From the NCBI GenBank assembly GCA_903911145.1, contig CAIWCD010000005.1, forward strand, positions 1 through 64,000: a stretch of DNA of 64,000 nucleotides, read 5' to 3'. The position numbers and the translations under genes are program-made. Below the pieces are notes generated by a model, which was given only the letters and a program-made list of their open reading frames with translations, was not told the origin of the DNA and did not search any database. This document shows positions 35,788-44,637 of the stretch, piece after piece (position 1 is the stretch's first letter; the number at the start of each line of letters is the position of its first letter). This DNA comes from an uncultured delta proteobacterium. GTDB lineage: Bacteria > Myxococcota > Myxococcia > Myxococcales > 40CM-4-68-19.

Positions 35788-37344
35788 CTATCGCCGCTCG
35801 TGCGGCATGGTATCGCGCGGGCTGCGGAAGAACTGCATCGGCGAGTAGTAGAGGAAATTCGAGACGCGGCTTGTATAGAGGTCTGCGTAATCTGAGACCT
35901 GCTCGCCGAAGCGGGAGTTCTCGTTTCCCTCTTTGAAGCAGAGTCCCCAGCAGCGGTTCATCCCGCGCTCGACCTGCTCTTCAAGCGACTGCTCTTCACT
36001 GACGATCTGCTTGAGCGAGCGGCGCAGCGCCTCCAGTTCCGACTTGCTCTTCGCCCGTTTTGCGTCGACCTCGGGATTGGTCGAGCCGCGCGGTTGCGCG
36101 CGATCGAGTGCATTGAGCGTGAGCTTGAGGTGATTGATTAGATCATCGATGCGCTGGCGCGCGTGTCCGAGTTCGCGCAGCCGCGTGATGTCCGGTTGGT
36201 GCGCGTCGATGTATTCGATTTCGCGCTCGAGTTCCTGCACGACGAAACAGGTGCGCCAGAGCGAGGATTTTCGATTGCGGATGATATCCCCGTAGATATG
36301 GTCGCCGACATAGAGCACCGCCTCGCCTGCGTGCCCGCTCATTCTCTCGAAATCGAAGAGATTGCCGCCCTCATAGACCTTGCCGCGCTCGAGTGACGTC
36401 GCCTTCTCGTTGACGACCTTGCCCCCGGCGTCGAGCTCGAGGAATGGTCGCGATTCATTGAAGAACGCGGGCTTCTGCGCGCCGACAATCACCAGGTCGA
36501 AATAGTTTCTCCACGACGGATATTCCGGCAGTTGTCCGTCGAGCAGATAGCTCATGACCGCGTCGGTATAGTCGCCGAGCGAATTGGTCAGGATGAAAAT
36601 CTTCTTTCCTCCTGATCGCAGCTTGTGCAGAGCAGGTGCGAGTTCCGGATCGCGCAGGATGTATTTCGCCAGATCCTTCTTCAGCTCCGTCTTCAGCGAG
36701 CCGTCGCGGTGAACCTCATCGATGCTCGCGCGGACGTCATCGTAGAGCTTGTGATAATCGACCTTCTCTGGAGGCGGCCCATTCGGCTGCGGCCGTTCGA
36801 GCGCTTCAATGATCTCGGCATAGAGGCACGCTTCCGGCAGAGAAAAGAGCGTATCGATCCATGCGAAGCGCGGCAGGGAGAGGCGGATCTTCTCGTTCTG
36901 GTAGAGCGCGCGCCGCTCTTCAATCGGAAGCAATTGCCGACCGTGATAACAGCGGCCGACATAGTTGTGCCGGTCCATCTTGAAGAGGTTGCCATAGTCC
37001 TTATCGACGACGAGCCCGCGAATGACGAACTCGTGATCGTAGGTGATCTGCTGGAGGTGCTCGGGATAACCGCACTTCGAAATCAGCCGCTCGAGCGTCA
37101 TGCGAAACGCCAGCTCTTCGATGTGGCGCATCGAATAGACGGCGAGCGTGTAATCCATATCGAAGCCGACCATCGAGATATGGTCGAGGCGCAGTGCGCG
37201 GTTCGTGTAGATCTGGCGCGCGTGCGACAGGTCGTGACCCGAGAGGCCCGGTGCGTGGAGCAGCCGATGCAGCTCAGGGTCGCGGAGAACGTCGGATGGC
37301 GCGCCCTGCGTTTCGGCGCTGTTCTGGGATCGATCGGTGGACAC
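35788..37344 (-). CDS. HAD-superfamily IG 5'-nucleotidase
   Basis: 518 residues of the cytosolic purine 5'-nucleotidase type (PF05761, related to NT5C2). HAD motifs are GFDMDYTLAVY (motif I, nucleophile Asp), ILTNSLGDY (motif II), AQKPAFF (Lys) and VGDHIYGDI (motif III); a helical C-terminal region (about 400-480) follows. It would hydrolyse purine nucleoside monophosphates such as IMP or GMP; bacterial members are poorly studied. The GTG at 37344 is the best start available but lacks a Shine-Dalgarno; the frame remains open to 38058 antisense to the next gene. It is convergent with the Asp-box gene. Confidence 0.85.
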   Translation of the reverse strand: MSTDRSQNSAETQGAPSDVLRDPELHRLLHAPGLSGHDLSHARQIYTNRALRLDHISMVGFDMDYTLAVYSMRHIEELAFRMTLERLISKCGYPEHLQQITYDHEFVIRGLVVDKDYGNLFKMDRHNYVGRCYHGRQLLPIEERRALYQNEKIRLSLPRFAWIDTLFSLPEACLYAEIIEALERPQPNGPPPEKVDYHKLYDDVRASIDEVHRDGSLKTELKKDLAKYILRDPELAPALHKLRSGGKKIFILTNSLGDYTDAVMSYLLDGQLPEYPSWRNYFDLVIVGAQKPAFFNESRPFLELDAGGKVVNEKATSLERGKVYEGGNLFDFERMSGHAGEAVLYVGDHIYGDIIRNRKSSLWRTCFVVQELEREIEYIDAHQPDITRLRELGHARQRIDDLINHLKLTLNALDRAQPRGSTNPEVDAKRAKSKSELEALRRSLKQIVSEEQSLEEQVERGMNRCWGLCFKEGNENSRFGEQVSDYADLYTSRVSNFLYYSPMQFFRSPRDTMPHERR

Positions 37345-37428
37345 GGATAAAGGCGATGATTGCGCCAAGCAGCAATCGCGGCAAGAAAGCGGCGGCGTTT
37401 TTCCCGACCTGCAGGAGATGGCGAGCGC

Positions 37429-38106
37429 GTGACCAGAGAGAGCGGCCAGACGGCGAGCGCAGGCGGGCCAATCCGCGTCTATGTGGTCGAGGATGATGCG
37501 CGTCAACTGCGCGCGCTGCGCAAGCTGCTCGAGGGCGCGGACGAACTGCTGCTCTGTGGTGCGGCCTCCTCGGGCGAGCAGGCGCTGCGCGAGATTGCGC
37601 AAGCCGCGCCGGAGTTGGTGCTGATGGATCTCGAGCTGCCAGGAGCATCCGGAATCGAGACGACGCGCGCGCTGCGGGCGCGGGGGCCGGTCCCGGAAGT
37701 TCTCGTGCTGACGAGCTACGAGGACGAGGACCACGTCTTCGATGCGATGCGCGCGGGCGCGAGCGGCTACGTCGTAAAGGGGGCGAGCGCGCAGAAGCTG
37801 ATCGACGCGATTCGCGAAGTGGACGCGGGCGGTACGGTGATCGAACCGCGCCTCGCGAAGCGATTCTGGGCCTTCTTCAAGGGCGTGCAGGAGCCGTTGC
37901 GAAGCGGTCCGCAGCTCTTGCCGGTGGAACTCGAGGTGCTCACCGTGATCGCGAAGGGGCTCTCGAATGCCGAGGCGGGGCGCGTGATCGGCCTCGATCG
38001 GCGTACGGTGCGAACTCATCTCGGTCACATCTATGGAAAGCTTGGCGTGCGCTCGCATGTCGAGGCCGTCATTGAAGCCTTGAAGCTGGGGATCATCGAA
38101 CTGTGA
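37429..38106 (+). CDS. NarL/LuxR-family response regulator
   Basis: 225 residues. The receiver domain (about 15-130) shows VYVVEDDARQLR, LVLMDLELPGASG (phospho-Asp) and VLTSYEDEDHVF, with switch Lys in GYVVKGAS. The LuxR-type HTH (about 165-225) reads LEVLTVIAKGLSNAEAGRVI then DRRTVRTHLGHIYGKLGV. The start is GTG 37429, with AGGAG 12 bases upstream. Its stop overlaps the next start (GTGA at 38103-38106), so the regulator is translated together with two alpha/beta hydrolases. No sensor kinase is adjacent. Confidence 0.9.
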   Translation: MTRESGQTASAGGPIRVYVVEDDARQLRALRKLLEGADELLLCGAASSGEQALREIAQAAPELVLMDLELPGASGIETTRALRARGPVPEVLVLTSYEDEDHVFDAMRAGASGYVVKGASAQKLIDAIREVDAGGTVIEPRLAKRFWAFFKGVQEPLRSGPQLLPVELEVLTVIAKGLSNAEAGRVIGLDRRTVRTHLGHIYGKLGVRSHVEAVIEALKLGIIEL

Positions 38107-39227
38107 CTCTCTTGAGATCCGCGCACTGCGCGCCGTTGGCGATGGTCTGTGCGCTCATCGTTTCGCTTCCGAGCCGTGCGGTTGAAGAGAACGCACATCA
38201 CACGCCTGCTGATCAGGTCGGCGGCCGCATCTATCGAACGCAGGTCGACGCGGGAGGCGCTTCGATTTCGCTCTGGCGATATGTCGGTGCGGGCGGGAAA
38301 TCAGGTCCTCCGATCCTGCTGGTGCCGGAGTTGTTCTGCGAACGCATCTGGTACGACGAATTTGCGCAGGCCCTACAGCGGCGCGGTCGCGACGTGTTTC
38401 TCTTTGAGTGGCGCGGGAGCGGCGATCACGGTGTGGCGGGTCACGGAACGCCGGTCGCGCAGGGCTTTGGCGATATCTCGGCGCTGCTGCTTGGCGACGC
38501 GCCGGCGGCTTTCGATGCCGCGCTCGCAGCCAGTGGCGCGACGTCGATGGAATTGATCGGGCATGGCCTCGGAGGAGAGGCGGCCGTGCTGCTTGCTGCT
38601 TCCTCGCGCGCCGCTCAAGTCTCGTCGCTTGCGCTCGTCTCCGTTCCTGCGGGCTACTGGACTCCCAATGAGGCGGTTCGTCGTTTGACTTCAGCTGTGC
38701 GTGCCTTGCCGTCGACCCCTGCAGATATTCGCATGAGCGAATATGCGTCGATGGCGGCCCCGCTGGGAGACCCTGCGCGCCCCGGGCAATGGATTGAGGC
38801 GCAACAGCCGCTCGACCTCTTCGCGCTGCTGCTTGCTCATGGCACGTCGCTTTCTCCCACGCGTTCGCGCGAGCTGCGCGATGGCCTCGGCAATGCTTCA
38901 GCGCAGCTGCTCGGCGAGCTTGCGCATTGGATGGAATCGGGAGAGCTGGCGCTGACGGAAGGCCCGCGCGCGCCGCGGCAGAGCCTCTCGGAAGCGTGGA
39001 CGCGGATGGCGCAGCCTGCGCTGCTGGTGGTCGCGCCGCTCGACAATCTCGTCCACCCCGAGCAGGCGCTCGCGCGTCGAGGCGATCGCGCGCACCTTCG
39101 CGAAGAGATTCTTCTCCAGCGCATCGAAGGGTTCCCCGAGGACGCGGGCCACCTCGCGATTCAATCCTCGTGGGGGCCGCGCGTGCTCGCGCCGAAAATT
39201 CTCGATTGGCTTGCGGAGCATCCATGA
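38103..39227 (+). CDS. Exported alpha/beta-hydrolase-fold protein lacking the nucleophile Ser
   Basis: 374 residues. A signal peptide (LAMVCALIVSLPSRAVE) precedes an alpha/beta-hydrolase fold: ILLVPELFCERIWY, VFLFEWRGSGDHG, the nucleophile-elbow segment LIGHGLGGEAA, and ALLVVAPLDNLVHPEQA near the acid site. At the elbow GHSxG is replaced by GHGLG, so the catalytic Ser is missing and the protein is probably not an active hydrolase. It overlaps the regulator stop by 4 bases and its own stop overlaps the next hydrolase (ATGA). A regulatory or binding role beside the intact downstream enzyme is inference. Confidence 0.8.
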   Translation: MTLLRSAHCAPLAMVCALIVSLPSRAVEENAHHTPADQVGGRIYRTQVDAGGASISLWRYVGAGGKSGPPILLVPELFCERIWYDEFAQALQRRGRDVFLFEWRGSGDHGVAGHGTPVAQGFGDISALLLGDAPAAFDAALAASGATSMELIGHGLGGEAAVLLAASSRAAQVSSLALVSVPAGYWTPNEAVRRLTSAVRALPSTPADIRMSEYASMAAPLGDPARPGQWIEAQQPLDLFALLLAHGTSLSPTRSRELRDGLGNASAQLLGELAHWMESGELALTEGPRAPRQSLSEAWTRMAQPALLVVAPLDNLVHPEQALARRGDRAHLREEILLQRIEGFPEDAGHLAIQSSWGPRVLAPKILDWLAEHP

Positions 39228-40330
39228 AGCGCGTCGCTGCAACGCTCATGCTTCTGGCGCTGACCGCCTGCTCGAACGGTTGCTCGCTCGCGCGCCGCGT
39301 CTGGTCTCCCGCGCAATTGCCGGAGCGGGCCGAGCACCTCATCGCCCAGACGAGCGACGGCTGGGACCTTTCGATCATTCATTACCATCCGCGCGCGCCG
39401 TTGCCGGGACGGCGGCCCGTTCTCCTCGTGCACGGCATCGTGACCAATGAGCGCAACCTCGATTACGACGAGCAGCACAGCCTCGCGCGCAGCCTCTCCG
39501 CGCGAGGTCTCGATGTCTGGGCGCTCTCGCTGCGTGCCACAGGAGAGAGCGCACATGCGAGCCTGATCGGCGGCGATCATCACTATGATTGGGACTTCGA
39601 TACCTATTGCCGGGAAGATATCCCGACCGCGCTGGCGTTCGTTCAGCAGCATACGGGCGCGGAGAAGGTCGACTATATCGGCCATTCAATGGGGGGAATG
39701 CTCTACTATTGCGTCCTCGCGCGCGGCGGCCCCGCAGCCGATGCGATCGGGGTCGGCGCGACGCTCGGTTCACCACTCGGATTTCGTTGGGGGCCGCGCT
39801 TTACGCAGTTGAGCGAAACGGCCGCGCTCGCGGCCAGCAAGCTCCCGGTGCTCAAGCTCGACAGCATTACGCTGCTGGGACTGCCCCTTGTGACCTGGTT
39901 CCCCGAACCGCTCGCGCTGCTTCTCTATAATCCTGCCAATCTCGAGGAATCGGTCTGGAGCGGATTCCTCGCCGTTGGTGTCGACGACGAATCTCCTCTG
40001 CTCGCGGCGCAGTTTCATCGCTGGATCGTGAGCGATCGATTCACCTCGCGCGATGGTGCAATTGATTACGAGGCGCTGCTTCCCGCGACGCGCGCGCCGA
40101 CGCTCGTGGTTGCTGGAAAGGCCGACCAGCTTGGCTTCCCTCCACTGGTGCGCCGCGGGTACGACGCGCTCGGTGGCGAGAAGGCATGGCTCGTGGTCGG
40201 CATGGAAAACGGCGCGCGCGGCGATTACGGACATATGGATCTACTGCTCGGCCAGAGCGCAGAGCGGGACGTCTTCGAGCCGGTTGCACAGTGGCTCGCG
40301 GCGCCGCATTCGAGCGTTGCGGGCCATTAG
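39224..40330 (+). CDS. Alpha/beta hydrolase lipoprotein, intact nucleophile elbow
   Basis: 368 residues. A lipoprotein signal (LMLLALTACSNGC) has LTAC as lipobox. The fold shows VLLVHGIVTNERNLD (oxyanion region), YIGHSMGGMLYY (catalytic Ser), TLVVAGKADQLGFPP (acid site) and YGHMDLLLG (His). It resembles lipase or polyester depolymerase-like hydrolases; the substrate is unknown. The ATG at 39224 overlaps the stop of the nucleophile-less paralogue, so the regulator and both hydrolases form a coupled three-gene unit. Convergent with the next gene (29 bases). Confidence 0.85.
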   Translation: MKRVAATLMLLALTACSNGCSLARRVWSPAQLPERAEHLIAQTSDGWDLSIIHYHPRAPLPGRRPVLLVHGIVTNERNLDYDEQHSLARSLSARGLDVWALSLRATGESAHASLIGGDHHYDWDFDTYCREDIPTALAFVQQHTGAEKVDYIGHSMGGMLYYCVLARGGPAADAIGVGATLGSPLGFRWGPRFTQLSETAALAASKLPVLKLDSITLLGLPLVTWFPEPLALLLYNPANLEESVWSGFLAVGVDDESPLLAAQFHRWIVSDRFTSRDGAIDYEALLPATRAPTLVVAGKADQLGFPPLVRRGYDALGGEKAWLVVGMENGARGDYGHMDLLLGQSAERDVFEPVAQWLAAPHSSVAGH

Positions 40331-40359
40331 ATACGTCTGAATATCGAACTATCGCGTTG

Positions 40360-41292
40360 CTATCGAGGTGTGCTGCTCGCGAGGGGCTTGCAGAGTGGAA
40401 CATCCGCCCAGGTTCGCGCGTCGTGCGCGGTTACGATCGACGCGGCGTGGCCTGCATAGACTGCGTGCAGCAGCGAGAGTGAATCGGAGGTCTGCTGCCA
40501 ATCCCAGTCGGAGGCGAGCGCTGCAATTCGCCCCTTGGTCACCGGCTCTGCAAATCCCTCCTGCGTCCACGCGGCGTCACCGATGAAGAGCCAGCGCTTG
40601 CCGTCGCCGGAATTCACGAAGTAGCTCGTCGCGCCCCGCGTATGACCCGGAGTGGGAACCGCGACGAATGATCCGTCGCCGAAGAGATCCGCAGAGTGTT
40701 CGAAGCCATCGGTCGGCGGACCCGAGAATGAGATGCGATCGATGCGCGTGCGCACGCTGTCGAAGTGATGCGGCATCGCGCCTCCAATGAGTTGATCGTG
40801 CTGCGCGAGGATCCAATCTGCGTCTGCGCCGGACATGATGACGCGCGCGTTGGGCAACTGCGTAAGGCCTCCCGTGTGGTCCCAATGATCGTGCGTGAGC
40901 ACGACGTCCGTGACGTCCTCCGGTTTCACGCCCACCTCCGCGAGCAGTGCTGCCAGCGGCCTGGCGGCACGCGCATGTCCGAGGGCGAGGCGGACATAGA
41001 ACGGGGCCGCGTCGAGATCGGCGGCGGCAGTGTCGCCAAACGCTGCATCGATCAGGATCACCCCGCGCGGATGGCGGATGAGGAACGTCGAATATTGAAT
41101 CGTCCACGGCCCGCGAAACCAGCCGCGCGCGCCGTTGGAGAGGTCTTCCTGATCGGAGAAATGAACCAGGGCGCATGGCGCGAGCATCGGGAGATTCGCG
41201 CCCAGAGCGGGCCGCACGTCGATCGGCCGCTCGCGGATCGCGGGGAAGCAGCCGATGCAGCCGAGCAGGGTGGCCAATGCAATTCGTCGCAT
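40360..41292 (-). CDS. Metallo-beta-lactamase-fold hydrolase lipoprotein
   Basis: 310 residues. ATLLGCIGC gives a lipoprotein signal (Cys near residue 15). The metallo-beta-lactamase fold shows VVLTHDHWDHTGGL (HxHxDH zinc site), PTPGHTRGATSY (third His), IGDAAW (bridging Asp) and IVTAHDARTW (last His). The spacing and HDHWDH form resemble N-acyl-homoserine-lactone lactonases of the AiiA/AttM group, but many MBL hydrolases share it. It would act at the outer membrane or periplasm. The ATG at 41292 has TAATCT 7 bases upstream and no Shine-Dalgarno, suggesting a leaderless start. Confidence 0.87.
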   Translation of the reverse strand: MRRIALATLLGCIGCFPAIRERPIDVRPALGANLPMLAPCALVHFSDQEDLSNGARGWFRGPWTIQYSTFLIRHPRGVILIDAAFGDTAAADLDAAPFYVRLALGHARAARPLAALLAEVGVKPEDVTDVVLTHDHWDHTGGLTQLPNARVIMSGADADWILAQHDQLIGGAMPHHFDSVRTRIDRISFSGPPTDGFEHSADLFGDGSFVAVPTPGHTRGATSYFVNSGDGKRWLFIGDAAWTQEGFAEPVTKGRIAALASDWDWQQTSDSLSLLHAVYAGHAASIVTAHDARTWADVPLCKPLASSTPR

Positions 41293-41378
41293 GCGGGCGA
41301 GATTAACGCATCGTCGTCCAGCGGATGGCGCTGCAGATCTGCTGCCCGCGTTCGGCATTGAAGCAATAGAATGGAGCG

Positions 41379-41717
41379 ATGATCCCCGACGATGATACGC
41401 CGCCTGAACTCTCTGCCGATTGGGTGCTCGTGGATGCTTCGCCCGAGCATGTCCAGCGCGAACGCGCGCGGGCGCGGGAGTTGCGTGCGAGTGGTTGGTG
41501 GCAGCGCAAGACCCAAAAGGGACTGTGCGCTTATTGCGGGAAATCATTTCCGCCGCGGGAATTGACGATGGACCATATCGTGCCCGTCGCGCGGGGCGGA
41601 CGCAGCGTGAAGGGCAACGTCGCCCCTGCGTGCAAGACCTGTAACAACGAGAAGAAGCTGCTCACGCCCGCGGAGCTTCTCCTTCGCGCGCAGAAGATCT
41701 CAGTCGAAGAGGAGTGA
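41379..41717 (+). CDS. Small HNH-domain protein
   Basis: 112 residues. The C-terminal half is an HNH nuclease fold with CAYCGK, LTMDHIVPVARGG (catalytic His), GNVAPACKTCNN (second Cys pair and N) and KKLL. Such stand-alone HNH proteins are common and their substrates mostly unknown. No restriction partner, intein or intron is nearby, so a homing role is not supported. TAGAAT lies 6 bases before the ATG, fitting a leaderless start; GGAG 2 bases before it is too close for a good ribosome site. An M16 peptidase gene follows after 27 bases. Confidence 0.85.
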   Translation: MIPDDDTPPELSADWVLVDASPEHVQRERARARELRASGWWQRKTQKGLCAYCGKSFPPRELTMDHIVPVARGGRSVKGNVAPACKTCNNEKKLLTPAELLLRAQKISVEEE

Positions 41718-41744
41718 ACAGAACGCTCGTGCTATGCATCCCGC

Positions 41745-43076
41745 ATGTCCCTCGATCCCACTCGATTCCCGGTCGAAGAGTTCACCCTCGAAAACGGATT
41801 GCGCGTCCGGTTGCTGCTCGATCGCAGCCTGCCGGTCTGCTCGATCTACAGCTTCTTCCGCGTCGGCTCGCGCAACGAGCGGCCCGGCATTACGGGCATC
41901 AGCCATCTCTTCGAGCACATGATGTTCAATGGCTCGAAACGATATGGCCCGAAGGAGTTCGATCGTCGTCTCGAGGCCGCAGGCGGTTCGTCGAATGCCT
42001 ATACCTCGAATGATATGACCGCCTATTACGAGGATTTCGCCTCGGACGCGCTGCCACTCGTGCTCGATCTCGAAGCCGATCGCATGGCGTCGTTGACGAT
42101 CGATGATTCATCGCTGGCGCGCGAGCGCGGCGTCGTGAAGGAAGAGCGCCGCTTTCGCACCGATAACGATATCGACGGAATGATGGACGAGGCGCTCTCG
42201 GCGCTTTCGTTTCTCGCGCATCCCTATCGCTGGCCCGTCGTCGGCTGGATGAGCGATTTGAATCGAATCAGCAAGGCCGACTGCGAGGCCTATTTCCGCG
42301 CCTACTATGCGCCCAATAACTGCACCATCTGGCTCGCGGGGGATTTCGATCCGGCCTTCGCGCGCGCGGAGATATCGCGCTTATATGGCTCGATTCCCGC
42401 GGGGCCGAAGCTTCCCGACGTTCCTGTCGGCGAGCCGTCGCAGAAGGGTCCGCGTCGCGCGCTCGTGCAGTTCCCCGCGCAGGCTCCCGCGCTGCTGATT
42501 GGATATCGCGCGCCGGCGGGCGATGAGGTCGATTCGCTCGTGCTTGATTTAATCGAGACCGCGCTCGGTCACGGGCAGGGCTCGCGCCTCGTGCGTGCGC
42601 TCGTCTATGGCGCGGAACTCTGCGTGGAAGCGCGCGTTGGATATGGCTGGCGATTGGACCCGGGTCTCTTTCAGGTCTCGCTGCGCTTGAATCCCGGCGT
42701 CGAGACCGCGAAGGCCGAGAGCGCGCTCTATGCGGAACTCGAGAAGCTTGGATCCCAGCCGCTGCCCGAGGAGGAGCTGCGGCGCGCGAAGAATCTGGTG
42801 CGCGCGAATCTGCTCCGTTCGCTCGTCACCACGAATGGGCGGGCGCACATGATGGGGCAGATGGAGATGATGCTCGGCGATTGGCGGACGCTGTTGAATC
42901 TCGATGACAGGTACGAGGCGATTACGGCCGAGGATATCCAACGCGTCTCGCGCGCGGTCTTCGCGCCGCATCGCAGGAACGTCGTCGAGCTTGTGCCCGG
43001 CGAGCTTCCCGAGAGCGATCCCGAGGATGTCGCGCAGGCAATCGATGCGCATCTTCTTGTGGGAGGTGCGGCGTGA
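41745..43076 (+). CDS. M16 family zinc peptidase, catalytic subunit
   Basis: 443 residues, M16B type (processing peptidase/PqqL-like). The inverted zinc motif is in GISHLFEHMMFNG (HxxEH near residue 55), with the distal Glu in RGVVKEERRF. It ends with the usual beta/alpha repeat. No signal peptide is visible, so it may be cytoplasmic. TATGCA lies 6 bases before the ATG at 41745 (near match to the leaderless box). Its stop overlaps the next gene's GTG (GTGA), so both subunits are made together and probably form a two-chain clamshell. Confidence 0.93.
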   Translation: MSLDPTRFPVEEFTLENGLRVRLLLDRSLPVCSIYSFFRVGSRNERPGITGISHLFEHMMFNGSKRYGPKEFDRRLEAAGGSSNAYTSNDMTAYYEDFASDALPLVLDLEADRMASLTIDDSSLARERGVVKEERRFRTDNDIDGMMDEALSALSFLAHPYRWPVVGWMSDLNRISKADCEAYFRAYYAPNNCTIWLAGDFDPAFARAEISRLYGSIPAGPKLPDVPVGEPSQKGPRRALVQFPAQAPALLIGYRAPAGDEVDSLVLDLIETALGHGQGSRLVRALVYGAELCVEARVGYGWRLDPGLFQVSLRLNPGVETAKAESALYAELEKLGSQPLPEEELRRAKNLVRANLLRSLVTTNGRAHMMGQMEMMLGDWRTLLNLDDRYEAITAEDIQRVSRAVFAPHRRNVVELVPGELPESDPEDVAQAIDAHLLVGGAA

Positions 43077-44461
43077 GCGTGCTCGCTGATGTCTCGATGC
43101 CGCCGCTGCGCGCGGAGAATGAGCCGAGCGGGCTCGTCCTCGCCGCTGTCGAGAAGCGCGGGATTCCGCTGTTCCACGCGCGACTCTCGCTGCCTGCAGG
43201 TGCGGCGCGCGATCCGGCCGGCAAGACGGGCCTCGCGTCGTTCACGTCCGATCTCCTGCGCCGTGGAACTGCGCGCCGCAACGCCGAGGCGGTCGATGCG
43301 CTGATCGAAGGGATGGGTGCGCACTTATCCGTGGAAGCGAATATGGACGAGTGCGCCCTCGGCCTCACCGTGCCGTTCGAGTTGGCCGCGACTGCACTCG
43401 ATGCGCTGCTCGAAGTCGCGCTCGAGCCATCGTTCCCCGCGGACGAAGTCGAGCGTGCCAAGCGCCACACGCTCTCGGAGTTGCAGAGTGATCTCGACGA
43501 ACCCAGCACAGTGGCGTCGCGCGCTCTTTCTGTGCTCGGATATGGCGCGAGTCATCCCTACGGCCACCCACTCGCGGGCCGCACGCGCGACGTAGAGACC
43601 TTCACGCGCGCCGACGTCACCGCTTTTCATGCCTCCTGCTATCGCTCGCAAGGCGCGCTGCTGTCGCTTTGCGGCGACGCCTCGCGCGATGAGTTGATCG
43701 CGCTCGCCCGCGCCCGGCTTGGTCAGGCGCGATTTGCGGGCTTCGCGAACACGAAGGTCGCCCCGGATGCAGATTCGTTGGCACTCAACACGATCACGAA
43801 TCGCGACAGCGCCTACGCGATCGCAAAGCGAACGGGTCTGACGGCGCTCATCATCCACAAGGACGACTCGACGCAGGCGCAGTTGCGCATCGTTGCGCCC
43901 GGCCTGTCTCGCCGCGCGCCTGGCTGGGCCGCGGCCTTCGTCTCGAACTCCGCGCTCGGCGGCGGCTTCACGTCTCTGCTCGTCGATGCCATCCGCGTCG
44001 AGCGCGGTCTCTCCTACAGCGTCTCGTCGCGCCTCTCGATGAACCGCCATGCGGGCCTTTCGCTCTTTTCGTCGTTCACCAAGAACGAGACGCTGCGCGA
44101 ACTCATCGACGTCTCGCTCGAGAAGATGCGCGGCTACGCGGAGTCGGGCCCGTCGCAGGATGCGCTCGCCAAGGCGCAGCGCTACCTCGCCGGTCTCTTC
44201 CCGTTCAGCCTGCAGGGGCTCGAAGGCCTCGCCGAGCAGCTCTCCGATTCGGTCCTCGACGGGACAGGCCTCGACTCGGTTGAGCACTACAGGACGCTCA
44301 TCACCGCCGTGACGGCCGCGGAAGCGAAGGAGGCCGCGCGCACGTTGTCTCCGGCGCGAGATGGCGCGCAGATCGTCATCGTCGGCGACAGCGCCGCAGC
44401 TCAGAAGGCGCTTGCGGGGATCTGCCCGGTCGAGATCCGGCCCATCGCGGAGTTCGCATAG
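43073..44461 (+). CDS. M16 family peptidase-like partner subunit (no HxxEH)
   Basis: 462 residues. The position of the zinc motif reads GLASFTSDLLRRG, so the HxxEH ligands are absent. The R/Y substrate-binding segment is kept (VDAIRVERGLSYSVSSRL, about residues 305-322). In two-chain M16B enzymes one subunit carries the zinc site and the other the R/Y pair, so this is the expected partner of the preceding protein and not a decayed gene. The GTG at 43073 overlaps the upstream stop by 4 bases. ATAT enrichment fades inside this gene. Confidence 0.92.
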   Translation: MSVLADVSMPPLRAENEPSGLVLAAVEKRGIPLFHARLSLPAGAARDPAGKTGLASFTSDLLRRGTARRNAEAVDALIEGMGAHLSVEANMDECALGLTVPFELAATALDALLEVALEPSFPADEVERAKRHTLSELQSDLDEPSTVASRALSVLGYGASHPYGHPLAGRTRDVETFTRADVTAFHASCYRSQGALLSLCGDASRDELIALARARLGQARFAGFANTKVAPDADSLALNTITNRDSAYAIAKRTGLTALIIHKDDSTQAQLRIVAPGLSRRAPGWAAAFVSNSALGGGFTSLLVDAIRVERGLSYSVSSRLSMNRHAGLSLFSSFTKNETLRELIDVSLEKMRGYAESGPSQDALAKAQRYLAGLFPFSLQGLEGLAEQLSDSVLDGTGLDSVEHYRTLITAVTAAEAKEAARTLSPARDGAQIVIVGDSAAAQKALAGICPVEIRPIAEFA

Positions 44462-44561
44462 TCGAGCCGCGGTCGGGATGTGATGGTGAGCCGGCGCGCG
44501 ACGCTCCGGGCCGCTCTGGCATTGGTCGCGCGCGTTTTCTTTCGCGGCCGCACGATTTCCG

Positions 44562-44588
44562 GGAACAGTCTCACGCTCGCTTGCATCT
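44562..44588 (+). promoter_or_regulatory. Possible ECF-type promoter before the sigma factor gene
   Basis: In the 176-base spacer before the ECF sigma gene, GGGAAC (44561-44566) resembles the GGAAC -35 element of ECF sigma factors, with GCATCT starting 16 bases later (44583). ECF genes often control themselves, so this is a candidate autoregulatory promoter; the -10 part is weak. Confidence 0.35.
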
Positions 44589-44637
44589 TGGTGTTCGAAC
44601 GACTGCTTGAAGCGATGTTCCGGAGCACGCGCCCCCG

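Noticed and set aside
41379-41717. HNH gene as homing endonuclease or restriction enzyme
   Set aside because: No intein, intron, methylase or repeat borders it.
43073-44461. Second M16 gene as a decayed pseudogene
   Set aside because: Loss of HxxEH with retention of the R/Y segment is the normal state of the partner subunit, and the frame is intact.
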